A stretch of 64,000 nucleotides of DNA from Lentibacillus amyloliquefaciens (lineage in GTDB: Bacteria; Bacillota; Bacilli; Bacillales; Amphibacillaceae). Under the pieces are notes generated by a model. It had not been told where the DNA came from and made no database searches. It worked only from the letters and a program-made list of their open reading frames with translations. Positions 18,183 to 27,440 of this stretch are shown here, piece by piece. Location of the stretch: the NCBI RefSeq assembly GCF_001307805.1, contig NZ_CP013862.1:2976001-3040000 (forward strand). The letters run 5' to 3'. The position numbers were made by a program, and so were the translations under genes. Each line of letters starts with the position of its first letter. The first letter of the stretch is position 1.

Positions 18183-19433
18183 TCAATGCGAAGACAATGC
18201 TTGCGTGGATTTTCGCTTTTCATCTGTATATTCCTGTTTATACCAGGTAATTAGCATAATGGCACCACTTGCAATCAATAACCCGCTTGTTACAAAAAAC
18301 ACCGCGGATATGCCGAAATAACCGGAAAGCATACCGCCTAATGCAGGTCCGATAATGTTTCCGAGAAACCGAAGGCTGGTATTGTATCCAAGCATTTCCC
18401 CCTGAATCGATAAAGGGGCTGCCTGTCTGATATATGCGATTCGGACAGGAATGATGCCGCCTATCGAAATACCGAGCAGGAACCGGAGAACAACGAGTTG
18501 CCAAATGTTTGTGACAAATGCCCCCGGAAGGTAAACAATCCCGGCCATAAACAGTAAAAAAATCAATATTTTAATGTAGCCGACCCGATCACCAATACGT
18601 CCCCAGCGCCTGGCCATAAGTAAATTCCCCAAACCTGCTGCAGAGAAAGCTAATCCTGAAAAGAAAGCTATGCTTACCGGTCCATGAATCTCAGCTACAT
18701 ACAGCGACAAAATTGGCTGAATGCTAAAGTGTGCAATCTGGACGAGTGCCGAGATGAGCATAACAGCGAGCAACACCGGATGACCGATAATGTGCAAGAT
18801 GATTTGTTTGCTCGAATATGTTTCTTCTTCTGCGTGATCCTCGCTGTTTTTAAGCATAACTTCCCTGATGCCCAACAGCACCAGCAGCCCGGACAGGAAA
18901 ATGGTGATTGAGACCCATTTGAATGTCGCGGAGTAACCGAACACGTCAGCAAGAATACCTCCAAGCAAGGGCCCCATTAAGTTTCCAGTGACACTGCCGG
19001 TTTGCAGTGTTCCGAGCACCCTGCCGGCGATCGCTTTTGGTGTCTGTGTGGCAATCAATGCCTGGGACATTGGAATAAACCCGGTGAATACCCCCATAAA
19101 CAGACGGAGGAAAAAGAGTTCCCAGACTGAGTCGGCAAAACCCATTAATAAGATTGATATCCCCATACCAAAAGAGGATAGAATCAATATATTTTTTCGT
19201 CCGTACTTATCGCCGATTCGTCCCCAAATCGGCGAAAATAAAAATGCAGTTCCAAACGTAATGCCAAAAATCCAGCCTGACCAGTTTTGAACATATGCAT
19301 CTGAGAAATTTCCGAACTCTTCAATGTATAATGAAAGAAACGGAAGCACCATTGTCAGGCTTCCGCCAACAAAGAAGTTCGCAAACCACATAATAATTAA
19401 ATTTCGTTTGACATTGGAGTTTTCCTTAGAAAT
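18183..19433 (-). CDS. MFS multidrug exporter (YfmO-like) with apparent ATT start
   Basis: 12-helix major facilitator exporter. Motif A GRIGDKYGRKN in the loop after helix 2 and GRIGDRVGYIK in the second half; motif C-like GPLLGGILADVFG in helix 5 marks drug antiporters. The first ATG (19391) would drop about 14 residues, including the KRNLII that normally precedes the first helix in this family, and has no ribosome site. The only start with a good site is ATT at 19433-19431, seven bases after GAAGGG, giving 416 residues. An ATT start is rare, so a base difference is possible. The C-terminus is basic and Ser-rich. Confidence 0.85.
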   Translation of the reverse strand: MSKENSNVKRNLIIMWFANFFVGGSLTMVLPFLSLYIEEFGNFSDAYVQNWSGWIFGITFGTAFLFSPIWGRIGDKYGRKNILILSSFGMGISILLMGFADSVWELFFLRLFMGVFTGFIPMSQALIATQTPKAIAGRVLGTLQTGSVTGNLMGPLLGGILADVFGYSATFKWVSITIFLSGLLVLLGIREVMLKNSEDHAEEETYSSKQIILHIIGHPVLLAVMLISALVQIAHFSIQPILSLYVAEIHGPVSIAFFSGLAFSAAGLGNLLMARRWGRIGDRVGYIKILIFLLFMAGIVYLPGAFVTNIWQLVVLRFLLGISIGGIIPVRIAYIRQAAPLSIQGEMLGYNTSLRFLGNIIGPALGGMLSGYFGISAVFFVTSGLLIASGAIMLITWYKQEYTDEKRKSTQALSSH

Positions 19434-19656
19434 GACAAGTCCCTTCTTTCAAAATTACTTCGATACCCTAAATATATAATATATCCAAAGTCAGAATATG
19501 TTTAAAGCTTAATGCTCACCACGATATTTTCCCCAAAATTGACATCCTGACACTGCAAAAAAACTATTCAAATGGAAAATAAAACGGTATAATGTAGTTT
19601 AACCACAAGTAAGATGTATACTGGACAAGCAAAAATGAAAGTAAAGGAGCAGCAAA

Positions 19657-20547
19657 ATGAAGCAAAGTCTGAAATCAATCGCCGCATTTTTGATGATAGG
19701 CGCTATTCTGTTCAGTTTCACGGCACCAGTACATGCGATAACTGAGGAAAAACCAATTGTCGTATACGGGGATGCTTTATCTGATGCAGAAAAGCAGGAA
19801 GTAAAGAATCTCCTTGATGTGGGTGACAATGAATCAACTGAAGAATATACGGTAACAGGCGAGGATATCGCAAATTATATTGGCGGGGACCCGAATTCAA
19901 ATATGTATTCTTCCGCTAAAATCATGGGTGAGAGTGATGGCAGCGGGTTATCAATTAATATTGTGACGCCGGATAATATTACTGACGTGACGACGGAAAT
20001 GTATGCAAATGCGCTTCTGACAGCTGGTGTGGAGAATGCAACAGTTGACGTGGCCTCTCCGGTACAAGTGACCGGCACATCTGCTTTGACGGGGATCTAT
20101 AAAGCATATGATGCAGAAGGCGAACAGTTGGATAAAGAACGAATGGAGCTGGCGAATGATGAGCTGGGTGTCGCAACAGACCTGGCTGAAAAAGAAGGAA
20201 TGAACCAGGAAAAAGTCAGTGAATTGCTGACTGAAATTAAACAGGCCATTGCAGAGCAAAATCCTGCCACGAAAGAAGACATTGAACAAATCGTTGAAGA
20301 GCAGTTAAATAACCTGGAAATATCATTGAGTGAAGAAGACCGGCAGATGCTAATCGATTTATTTAACCGCATGCGGGATTTGAATATCGATTTTGGTCAG
20401 GTCAGAGATCAGCTTGAAGATATTGCTTCTAAAGTACAGGATCTGATTAATGATGAAGGATTCTGGAATCAGGTGGAAGCATTTTTCAACAATCTGTTCC
20501 GAATGCTCGGCAACCTTTTTGACAGCGTGTTTGGAGAAGCCTCTTAG
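19657..20547 (+). CDS. ypuA: Secreted DUF1002 protein (YpuA-like)
   Basis: 296-residue secreted protein of the DUF1002 family, like B. subtilis YpuA. Signal peptide about residues 1-28 (ends APVHA). Family core: PIVVYGDALSDAEKQEVKNL, YTVTGEDIANYIGGD, YSSAKIM and TPDNITDVTTEMYANALLTA. The second half is an acidic helical segment (EEQLNNLEISLSEEDRQMLI) ending in a hydrophobic stretch. AAAGGAGCAGCAAA precedes the ATG. Function unknown; a link to wall or envelope homeostasis has been supposed for YpuA. A terminator follows at 20571. Confidence 0.88.
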   Translation: MKQSLKSIAAFLMIGAILFSFTAPVHAITEEKPIVVYGDALSDAEKQEVKNLLDVGDNESTEEYTVTGEDIANYIGGDPNSNMYSSAKIMGESDGSGLSINIVTPDNITDVTTEMYANALLTAGVENATVDVASPVQVTGTSALTGIYKAYDAEGEQLDKERMELANDELGVATDLAEKEGMNQEKVSELLTEIKQAIAEQNPATKEDIEQIVEEQLNNLEISLSEEDRQMLIDLFNRMRDLNIDFGQVRDQLEDIASKVQDLINDEGFWNQVEAFFNNLFRMLGNLFDSVFGEAS

Positions 20548-20570
20548 ATAACTTCATTAAAGGAAAGGCG

Positions 20571-20611
20571 AAGGATATGGCACTGTTAAAAAGCCATATC
20601 CTTTGTTGTTT
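20571..20611 (+). terminator. Terminator of the DUF1002 gene
   Basis: AAGGATATGGC (20571-20581) pairs with GCCATATCCTT (20593-20603), followed by a T-rich tail. It may also serve the converging DUF3899 gene. Confidence 0.8.
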
Positions 20612-20633
20612 TAGGCACTTTTCCGAGGGGGGA

Positions 20634-21002
20634 CTAATTTATTGCATAATATAGAATAAAAAGAATAGTGAGCAAGACGGTGAGCGACAGCCACTGAAAG
20701 CGAACGACTCTATAAAGATTGGTACTGATCTGAGTGGATATCGGCGGTTTGTCCCTCCATTCTTCCAGCGGGTCGCCGCCCTTGGACATAATGCTCAGAA
20801 ACCTGCGAAAACCAAATGTCACACCATCATAAAATCCGCCTTTGACAGTATACAGAAACAGTGCAAAAACCATATATACAAGCACAAAATAAAATGTGAT
20901 ATCCAGCAGCTGACGCAATGTTAGAGCTGATTCAAGCAAGTAAACAATCAAGAGTATTGTGCCGCAGTTGATGAGAAATATCCGGATATTCGTCTTTAAC
21001 AT
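20634..21002 (-). CDS. DUF3899 membrane protein
   Basis: 122-residue membrane protein with two helices near the N-terminus (about 7-25 and 32-52), a loop containing GGFYDGVTFGFRRFLSIMSK and a C-terminal helix (about 103-120). The middle GFRR-x-SKGGDP pattern is that of DUF3899, a family confined to Bacilli with no known function. The start at ATG 21002 is preceded by GGCAGGACTTATCGCTT. Lone gene, divergent from the opp operon. Confidence 0.75.
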   Translation of the reverse strand: MLKTNIRIFLINCGTILLIVYLLESALTLRQLLDITFYFVLVYMVFALFLYTVKGGFYDGVTFGFRRFLSIMSKGGDPLEEWRDKPPISTQISTNLYRVVRFQWLSLTVLLTILFILYYAIN

Positions 21003-21149
21003 AAGCGATAAGTCCTGCCTTCAAAAGTACTTTTGCACAACAGTATAGCATAATTCATTCAAGTAAAATAAAAATAAATTTTTCAGAAGCTGTAACATGC
21101 GTCATACATGAAAGGGATTTCATCCTTTCTATTTTCCCACAAAAAAGAC

Positions 21150-21179
21150 TTTACAAACTTGTAACAAAAATAGTATAAT
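21150..21179 (+). promoter_or_regulatory. SigA-type promoter of the opp operon
   Basis: TTTACA (21150-21155), 18-base spacer and TATAAT (21174-21179), about 60 bases before the oppA start. Confidence 0.65.
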
Positions 21180-21238
21180 TCTTATCAAGCGGTTAAATCT
21201 GCTAAATTATCAGAATTTATTAAGGGGGTAATCACAGC

Positions 21239-22942
21239 ATGAAGTCCAAAAAGATTTGGCTTTTAGCATTAGCTTTACTTTTTGCGCTTTTCCTTGCTGC
21301 ATGTTCCGGCGGTGACGATTCCGGTTCAAGTGATTCCGGAAGTGACGACGGATCAAGCGAATCATCAGAAGGAAGTTCAGAGGGAGAAGGCAGTTCCGAC
21401 GCTGAACAGGTTTTAAATTTTATTAATGGTGACACAATTCCGTCAATGGATCCCGGCATGGCTACCGATGAATATGGAATTCAGTTCACGGGTGCCACAA
21501 TGGAAGGTCTTTATCGTGTGCAAGACGGTGAAATTGTCCCAGGTATTGCTACTGAACATGAAGTAAGTGAAGATGGTACAACTTGGACATTCACACTTCG
21601 TGAAGACGCAACATGGTCAAATGGCGATCCTGTAACAGCTAATGACTTTGTTTACTCATGGCAGCGCGCAGTTGACCCTGAGACAGGTTCAGAGTACGGC
21701 CCATACATGCTGGGCGGCGTTGTTCAAAATGCGACTGCTGTTAACGAAGGTGAAGTTCCGGTAGAAGAATTGGGCGTAAGTGCACCTGACGATTACACAT
21801 TGGAAGTGCAGCTTGAAAACCCTGTTCCATACTTTGAATCATTGGCAACATTCCCAACATATTTTCCTTTAAACGAGAGCTTTGTTGAAGAACAGGGCGA
21901 TGAATATGCAACAAGCACTGACACGTTGCTGTTCAACGGTCCTTTTACATTAGAAAACTGGGACAGCACAGCAAGTTCCTGGGAGCTTCAGAAAAACGAA
22001 GACTACTGGGATGCAGAAACTGTACAGCTTGATAAAATGACGTTTGAAGTTGTCAAAGACCCGCAAACAGCGGTGGACTTATATGAGCAAGGCGAAATTG
22101 ATCGTGCAGGCCTTTCATCAGACCTTGTCGATCAGTATCAGTCTCATGAAGATTATCAAGTATTCCCTGAAGCATCATTATTCTATCTGAAGATGAATCA
22201 GACACAGAGCGATGCGCTTGCGAACGAAAAGATGCGCAGAGCAATTTCTATGGCTGTAGACAAAGAAGCATTGGTTAACGAAATTTTGAATAATGGTTCA
22301 ATCGCTTCAACTGGTTTTGTACCGCAAGATTTCGTACAAACACCTGGCGGCGAAGACTTCCGTGAAGCAAATGGCGATCTTGTTACCCATAACCCTGAAG
22401 AAGCAACACAATTGTGGGAAGAAGGCCTTGAAGAAATTGGCAAAGACTCTGTAGAACTGGAATTGCTTGGCGGTGACAGTGAAACAGCTAAAACGTCCGA
22501 TGAATACATTGCCAACCAGCTTCAGGAAAATCTTCCAGGCTTAGAAGTGACCATTAAATCCGTACCGTTCGAACAGCGCCTCGATGCGGATACCAACATG
22601 GAATACCAACTTCAGACATCCGGTTGGGGACCTGACTACATGGACCCTTACACATTCTTGAATCTGTGGTTGACAGATGGTCAAAACAACAAGATGGGCT
22701 ATTCCAACGAAGAATATGACCAGTTGATTGAAGAGACAACAAATGAGTTGGCACAGGATCAGGAAGCACGTTATCAAAACTTCCTTGAAGCCGAACAACT
22801 CCTGGCTGAAACAGCTGCTGTCGCACCACTTTATCAAAGTGCAATGGCACAGCTTGTCAGACCAAAAATTCAAGATGTCTACGTCAACTCATTTGGACCG
22901 ACATATGAGTGGAAATGGGCGAGTGTAGGATCAGGAGAATAA
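21239..22942 (+). CDS. oppA: Oligopeptide ABC transporter substrate-binding lipoprotein OppA
   Basis: 567-residue SBP family 5 receptor for oligopeptides on the outer face of the membrane. Lipoprotein signal ends LFLAACSGG (Cys at 22), followed by an Asp/Ser/Glu linker to about residue 58. The family signature near 113-135 (DGTTWTFTLREDATWSNGDP) and RRAISMAVDKEALVNEILN-type run near 335 are present, with GWGPDYMDPYTFLNLW near 460. Ribosome site AAGGGGGTAA. First gene of oppABCDF; the order and a complete set suggest a working importer used for nutrition and, in Bacilli, for taking up signalling peptides. Confidence 0.95.
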   Translation: MKSKKIWLLALALLFALFLAACSGGDDSGSSDSGSDDGSSESSEGSSEGEGSSDAEQVLNFINGDTIPSMDPGMATDEYGIQFTGATMEGLYRVQDGEIVPGIATEHEVSEDGTTWTFTLREDATWSNGDPVTANDFVYSWQRAVDPETGSEYGPYMLGGVVQNATAVNEGEVPVEELGVSAPDDYTLEVQLENPVPYFESLATFPTYFPLNESFVEEQGDEYATSTDTLLFNGPFTLENWDSTASSWELQKNEDYWDAETVQLDKMTFEVVKDPQTAVDLYEQGEIDRAGLSSDLVDQYQSHEDYQVFPEASLFYLKMNQTQSDALANEKMRRAISMAVDKEALVNEILNNGSIASTGFVPQDFVQTPGGEDFREANGDLVTHNPEEATQLWEEGLEEIGKDSVELELLGGDSETAKTSDEYIANQLQENLPGLEVTIKSVPFEQRLDADTNMEYQLQTSGWGPDYMDPYTFLNLWLTDGQNNKMGYSNEEYDQLIEETTNELAQDQEARYQNFLEAEQLLAETAAVAPLYQSAMAQLVRPKIQDVYVNSFGPTYEWKWASVGSGE

Positions 22943-23093
22943 CAATTTAACCTAATCAAATATGCTGTATTTTAGGGAAAGAGAGTATATGACCTTATGG
23001 CATATGCTCTCTTTTACCCTGTATAAGAAAAAATCATACAATAATGAATTTTTCATCAGCAACAAGATTCAGCAGAAATTAGGAGGTGCGGAA

Positions 23094-24023
23094 ATGCTTC
23101 GTTATATTTTGCGGCGGATATTTTATATGGCCATTACATTGTTTATTATAGCCACCGTTACATTCTTTCTTATGAAATTGCTTCCCGGAAGTCCGCTGTC
23201 AGCTGAAAATAAGCTGTCAGAACAGCAACAGGAAGTCATATTGGCAAAATACGGCTTAGATGAGCCTATTCCAATACAATATGTCAACTATATGGTTGGA
23301 CTTGTACAAGGAGATTTGGGAATTTCCTTCCACTTTGACAGTACCCCCGTGACAGATATTTTAATAGATAGGATGCCGCCATCACTTATACTTGGTGGAC
23401 AAGCACTTATTTTTGGAACAATTGCCGGAATCTTATTTGGATTAATTGCTGCTATCTATCATAATGGGTGGCTTGACTATACCTCTACAATCATAGCTGT
23501 TTTAGGTACGTCCATCCCATCCTTTATCTTTGCAGGTTTACTGCAATGGTATTTGGCAACCGAATGGGGGCTATTCCCTGTCGCCTTATGGGGAACATAT
23601 GCGCATACGGTGCTGCCGACAATAGCGCTGGCTATTTTTCCAATGGCGACTGCAGCACGTTTTACCAGGACGGAAATGCTTGAAGTCCTTGGATCAGATT
23701 ATATTACAACTGCCAGGGCCAAGGGGCTTACTGAACCGGCGATTATTTTCAAGCATGGTCTCAGAAACTCGCTCATCCCGCTTGTAACCGTTATGGGACC
23801 AATGGCAGTCTCGCTAATGACCGGGACACTTGTCATCGAGCAAATATTTGCTGTGCCGGGTATCGGCGAACAATTTGTAAGCTCAATTCAAGTGCTCGAT
23901 TATCCAACGATAATGGGTACAACCTTGTTTTTCTCTGTGTTATTTATAGCGATTATTCTTGTCATCGATATTCTCTATGTATTGATTGACCCTAGGATCC
24001 GGCTGACTGGAGGGGGAAGTTAA
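23094..24023 (+). CDS. oppB: Oligopeptide ABC transporter permease OppB
   Basis: 309-residue inner-membrane permease with six helices. The N-terminal MLRYILRRIFYMAITLFIIA and the EAA loop EVLGSDYITTARAKGLTEPA near 200 are typical. The start is ATG 23094 directly after AGGAGGTGCGGAA; the frame is open 132 bases further up (to an ATG at 22962), but that leader is AT-rich, non-conserved in appearance and lacks a ribosome site. About 150 bases separate it from oppA with no clear terminator, allowing oppA to be expressed more strongly than the rest. Confidence 0.94.
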   Translation: MLRYILRRIFYMAITLFIIATVTFFLMKLLPGSPLSAENKLSEQQQEVILAKYGLDEPIPIQYVNYMVGLVQGDLGISFHFDSTPVTDILIDRMPPSLILGGQALIFGTIAGILFGLIAAIYHNGWLDYTSTIIAVLGTSIPSFIFAGLLQWYLATEWGLFPVALWGTYAHTVLPTIALAIFPMATAARFTRTEMLEVLGSDYITTARAKGLTEPAIIFKHGLRNSLIPLVTVMGPMAVSLMTGTLVIEQIFAVPGIGEQFVSSIQVLDYPTIMGTTLFFSVLFIAIILVIDILYVLIDPRIRLTGGGS

Positions 24024-24024
24024 A

Positions 24025-25182
24025 ATGGCAAAAAATCAGCATCATAATGAACCACCTAAGGAACTTTTTGTCCCCCACGAGAGGAAAGAAGATACGAGCG
24101 AGAAGATAACGAAACCAAGTCGGTCTTTTCTCCAGGATGCACGACGGACATTCTTTAAAAATAAAGCGGCGGTTTTCAGTATTATTTTGATGATCATCAT
24201 TATCATTATGAGTATTATTGGACCATATTTTAATAGTTATGGAATGGATGATCAGGAACTGTCACGTGCTAAAATGCCGCCGCGTGTGCCAGTAATAGAA
24301 AATCTGCCTTTATTGGGCATGGATGGAACGCTCCAGAGTGAATTTACGGGCGCAACGGTTGAGGAAGCAACTGAAAATGCGGTCATGCGTTATGATAATG
24401 CCGAAGAATTTGTTGATATTGAAGTACTGTCTGAAGGTGATGGCAGCGATGATTCTGCTGAAGTCTCAGCTACATACCAAGTTTATGAAGCGAAGGACAT
24501 GCAGGATCAATATTTCTGGCTCGGTACAGACCAGCTCGGACGTGACCAATGGACGCGTATATGGCTTGGCACACGCGTTTCACTGATTATCGCGTTTGTG
24601 GCAGCTGCGATTGACCTCTTGATCGGTGTCGCATATGGTGGTATATCAGGCTATTACGGTGGCCGCGTCGATAACATTTTGCAGCGAATACTGGAAATTC
24701 TGATTGGTATACCTAACCTTGTTGTTATATTCCTGTTGCTTGTCGTACTGGAGCCAGGCATCATGTCGATTGTTCTGGCCCTTACAATTACCGGTTGGAC
24801 AGGTATGGCACGTATTGTAAGGGGCGAAGTGCTGAAACAGAAAAACGAAGAATATGTATTGGCAGCAAGAACATTGGGACAATCTAACGGCAAGATCATT
24901 CGGAAACATCTGATGCCGAACGTTGCTGGTATCATCATCATCAATACGATGTTCACCATCCCGAGTGCTATTTTCTTTGAGGCATTCCTCAGCTTTATCG
25001 GGCTTGGTATCGCACCGCCGGAGGCATCACTCGGTGCATTGATCGACGCCGGATTTAAAGTCTTCAGGCTTTATCCGTACATGGTATTCTGGCCGGCTGT
25101 TCTGATTTCTGCCATCATGATTACCTTTAATCTTATTGGTGACGGACTTCGGGACGCATTCGATCCGAAAATGCACAAATAA
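24025..25182 (+). CDS. oppC: Oligopeptide ABC transporter permease OppC with extracytoplasmic insert
   Basis: 385-residue permease partner of OppB. After the first helix (about 50-72) comes an insert of about 70 residues, acidic and predicted outside the membrane (includes VEEATENAVMRYDNAEEFVD), before the usual YFWLGTDQLGRDQWTRIWLG. B. subtilis OppC is about 305 residues and lacks it. The EAA loop is EYVLAARTLGQSNGKIIRKH, and the C-terminus GDGLRDAFDPKMHK is standard. The ATG lies one base after the oppB stop, with GGAGGGGGAAGT upstream. Confidence 0.93.
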   Translation: MAKNQHHNEPPKELFVPHERKEDTSEKITKPSRSFLQDARRTFFKNKAAVFSIILMIIIIIMSIIGPYFNSYGMDDQELSRAKMPPRVPVIENLPLLGMDGTLQSEFTGATVEEATENAVMRYDNAEEFVDIEVLSEGDGSDDSAEVSATYQVYEAKDMQDQYFWLGTDQLGRDQWTRIWLGTRVSLIIAFVAAAIDLLIGVAYGGISGYYGGRVDNILQRILEILIGIPNLVVIFLLLVVLEPGIMSIVLALTITGWTGMARIVRGEVLKQKNEEYVLAARTLGQSNGKIIRKHLMPNVAGIIIINTMFTIPSAIFFEAFLSFIGLGIAPPEASLGALIDAGFKVFRLYPYMVFWPAVLISAIMITFNLIGDGLRDAFDPKMHK

Positions 25183-25202
25183 CAAGGGAGGTGTTTCTGA
25201 GA

Positions 25203-26258
25203 ATGAGTAAATTACTTGAAGTAAAAGATTTAAGTGTATCGTTTAAAACGTACAGTGGTGAAGTGCAAGCTGTGCGTGGAATAGATTTTGATTTGAAAAA
25301 AGGTGAAACATTGGCCATTGTGGGTGAGTCCGGCTCAGGAAAATCTGTGACAACAAAAGCTATCACCCAGCTGCTGCCAAAACCTCAAGGATTTATCAAA
25401 ACGGGCGAAGTCCTGTTTGAAGGTGAAGATATCACCAAATATACGAACAAACAGATGCAAAAATTACGCGGTAAAGATATTTCCACTGTGTTTCAGGATC
25501 CGATGACATCCTTGAATCCGACAATGAAAGTAGGCAAACAGATTGCAGAAGGGCTGATCAAGCACCGGAAAATGAGTAAAGCACAGGCAAAGGATAAAAC
25601 GATCGAACTTCTGGAACTCGTTGGAATTCCACAGCCGGAAACCCGCTTGAATCAGTATCCACACCAGTTTTCCGGCGGGATGCGTCAGCGTGCGGTTGTA
25701 GCGATTGCACTTGCCTGTAACCCAAAAATTCTGATTGCCGATGAGCCGACGACTGCTCTTGACGTAACAATCCAGGCCCAGATACTGGAGCTGATGAAAG
25801 ATATTCAGCGGGAGATGGACAGTGCGATTATCTTTATTACCCACGATCTCGGGGTTGTAGCCAACGTAGCTGACCGTGTGGCTGTAATGTATGCCGGAAA
25901 GATTGTTGAAATTGGAACGTCCGACGATATTTTCTATAATCCGAAACATCCATACACATGGGGACTGCTTGGTTCGATGCCAACACTTGATAGTGAAGAA
26001 GAAGAATTATTCGCCATTCCGGGAAGCCCGCCGGACATGCTGAATCCGCCTGAGGGAGATGCGTTTGCACCACGGAACCGGTTTGCGTTGGAGATCGATA
26101 CAAAGATGGAACCGCCGATGTTCAAAGTGTCAGATTCACATTATGCCGCCTCCTGGCTGCTCCATGAACATGCACCGAAGATCGATCCGCCGGAAGCCGT
26201 CCAGCGCAGAATGCAAGGCTTTGCTTCAATGGACGATGGCAAGGATGGTGACGAATAA
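25203..26258 (+). CDS. oppD: Oligopeptide ABC transporter ATPase OppD
   Basis: 351-residue ATPase energising peptide import. Walker A GESGSGKS (41-48), Q-loop VFQDPMTSLNP, signature FSGGMRQR, Walker B ILIADEPTTALD and switch His in FITHDLGV. The C-terminal part (about 260-350) is the oligopeptide/dipeptide extension, but it lacks the dense Cys cluster seen in many OppD proteins. ATG 25203 has AAGGGAGGTG about 9 bases upstream; the frame also runs 12 bases higher. Its last codon overlaps oppF (TAATG). Confidence 0.95.
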   Translation: MSKLLEVKDLSVSFKTYSGEVQAVRGIDFDLKKGETLAIVGESGSGKSVTTKAITQLLPKPQGFIKTGEVLFEGEDITKYTNKQMQKLRGKDISTVFQDPMTSLNPTMKVGKQIAEGLIKHRKMSKAQAKDKTIELLELVGIPQPETRLNQYPHQFSGGMRQRAVVAIALACNPKILIADEPTTALDVTIQAQILELMKDIQREMDSAIIFITHDLGVVANVADRVAVMYAGKIVEIGTSDDIFYNPKHPYTWGLLGSMPTLDSEEEELFAIPGSPPDMLNPPEGDAFAPRNRFALEIDTKMEPPMFKVSDSHYAASWLLHEHAPKIDPPEAVQRRMQGFASMDDGKDGDE

Positions 26259-27193
26259 TGGAAAAAGAAAAAGTTCTTGAAGTAAAAAATTTGAAAAAGC
26301 AATTTAAATTAGGCCGTAAAAGCGTCGTTAAGGCTGTTAATGATATTTCCTTCGACATTTACAGAGGGGAGACGTTCGGTTTGGTCGGTGAATCGGGCTG
26401 CGGCAAATCAACAACAGGCCGGACAATCATCCGTTTGCATGATGCAACAGACGGCGATGTCATATTTAACAACGAAAATGTTCACGGCAAAAAATCAAAG
26501 AAGGATCTGCTGAAATTGAACCGGAAGATGCAAATGATTTTCCAGGATCCATCATCTTCACTGAATCCTAAAATGACTGTTATGGATATTGTAGCAGAAG
26601 GGATTGATATCCATAAGCTGGCCAAGAATGAGGAAGACCGGAAACAGCGTGTGCAGGAACTTCTGGAAACGGTTGGCTTGAACAAAGAACATGCTACCCG
26701 CTTTCCGCATGAATTCAGCGGCGGACAGCGCCAGCGTATTGGCATCGCACGAGCGCTCGCAGTGGAACCGGAGTTTATTATTGCTGATGAACCGATTTCC
26801 GCTCTTGACGTGTCAATTCAGGCGCAGGTTGTCAATTTGCTGAAACGGCTTCAGCGTGATCAAGAACTGACATATTTGTTTATTGCGCACGATTTGTCAA
26901 TGGTTAAATATATTAGTGACCGTATTGGTGTCATGTATTTCGGTAATATGGTAGAACTTGCTGAAAGTGATGAATTGTACCGTAATCCGCTCCATCCTTA
27001 TACAAAATCATTACTGTCGGCTATCCCGCTGCCTGACCCGGATTATGAGCGGTACCGGAAACGTGTGGCATATGACCCGACTGAGCATGACACAGGCGAA
27101 GAGCCTGAATTCCGGGAGGTTACACCGGGTCACTGGGTACGCTGCACAACAGAAGAATTCGAACGGTATAAAAAAGAGCTGGAAAGTAATTGA
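26258..27193 (+). CDS. oppF: Oligopeptide ABC transporter ATPase OppF
   Basis: 311-residue second ATPase of the importer. Walker [10 protein letters not shown]-loop [11 protein letters not shown], signature FSGGQRQR, Walker [13 protein letters not shown] and FIAHDLSMV; the C-terminal extension (about 240-311) is the oligopeptide-family tail [13 protein letters not shown] with a single Cys in VRCTTEEF. Translationally coupled to oppD by a TAATG overlap and followed by a terminator at 27217. Confidence 0.95.
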   Translation: MEKEKVLEVKNLKKQFKLGRKSVVKAVNDISFDIYRGETFGLVGESGCGKSTTGRTIIRLHDATDGDVIFNNENVHGKKSKKDLLKLNRKMQMIFQDPSSSLNPKMTVMDIVAEGIDIHKLAKNEEDRKQRVQELLETVGLNKEHATRFPHEFSGGQRQRIGIARALAVEPEFIIADEPISALDVSIQAQVVNLLKRLQRDQELTYLFIAHDLSMVKYISDRIGVMYFGNMVELAESDELYRNPLHPYTKSLLSAIPLPDPDYERYRKRVAYDPTEHDTGEEPEFREVTPGHWVRCTTEEFERYKKELESN

Positions 27194-27216
27194 TTCAGGT
27201 CGTTTTATTGAATTTT

Positions 27217-27253
27217 AAAACCTTACTGCACAAATAGCAGTAAGGTTTTTTCT
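27217..27253 (+). terminator. Terminator of the opp operon
   Basis: AAAACCTTACTGC (27217-27229) pairs with GCAGTAAGGTTTT (27237-27249), followed by T. Confidence 0.9.
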
Positions 27254-27351
27254 TTACAGTAAGCCGCTATGGCAACAATTATGTAATACTAACAACCTTT
27301 TGAAATGAATCTTTTAAATTTGTAATATTTCATTGGCAGTTCGAGATTTCT

Positions 27352-27378
27352 TGTAATAGACTCTTAACTCTCCTGTAA
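27352..27378 (+). promoter_or_regulatory. Weak WalR-box candidate upstream of the LysM/3D gene
   Basis: TGTAAT-N5-CTTAAC at 27352-27368 with a further TGTAAC at 27374. WalR boxes are TGTWAH-N5-TGTWAH; the second half has two mismatches. Proposed only because YocH, the B. subtilis relative of the next gene, belongs to the WalR regulon. Confidence 0.25.
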
Positions 27379-27440
27379 CTGCAAAGCCGGTGCCCACGTG
27401 TTACGATAGGTTTTGTACAAATCAAAGGAGGTAACTACCT

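Noticed and set aside
22962..23093. N-terminal extension of OppB starting at ATG 22962
   Set aside because: No ribosome site, unusual composition, and a perfect AGGAGGTG directly before ATG 23094.
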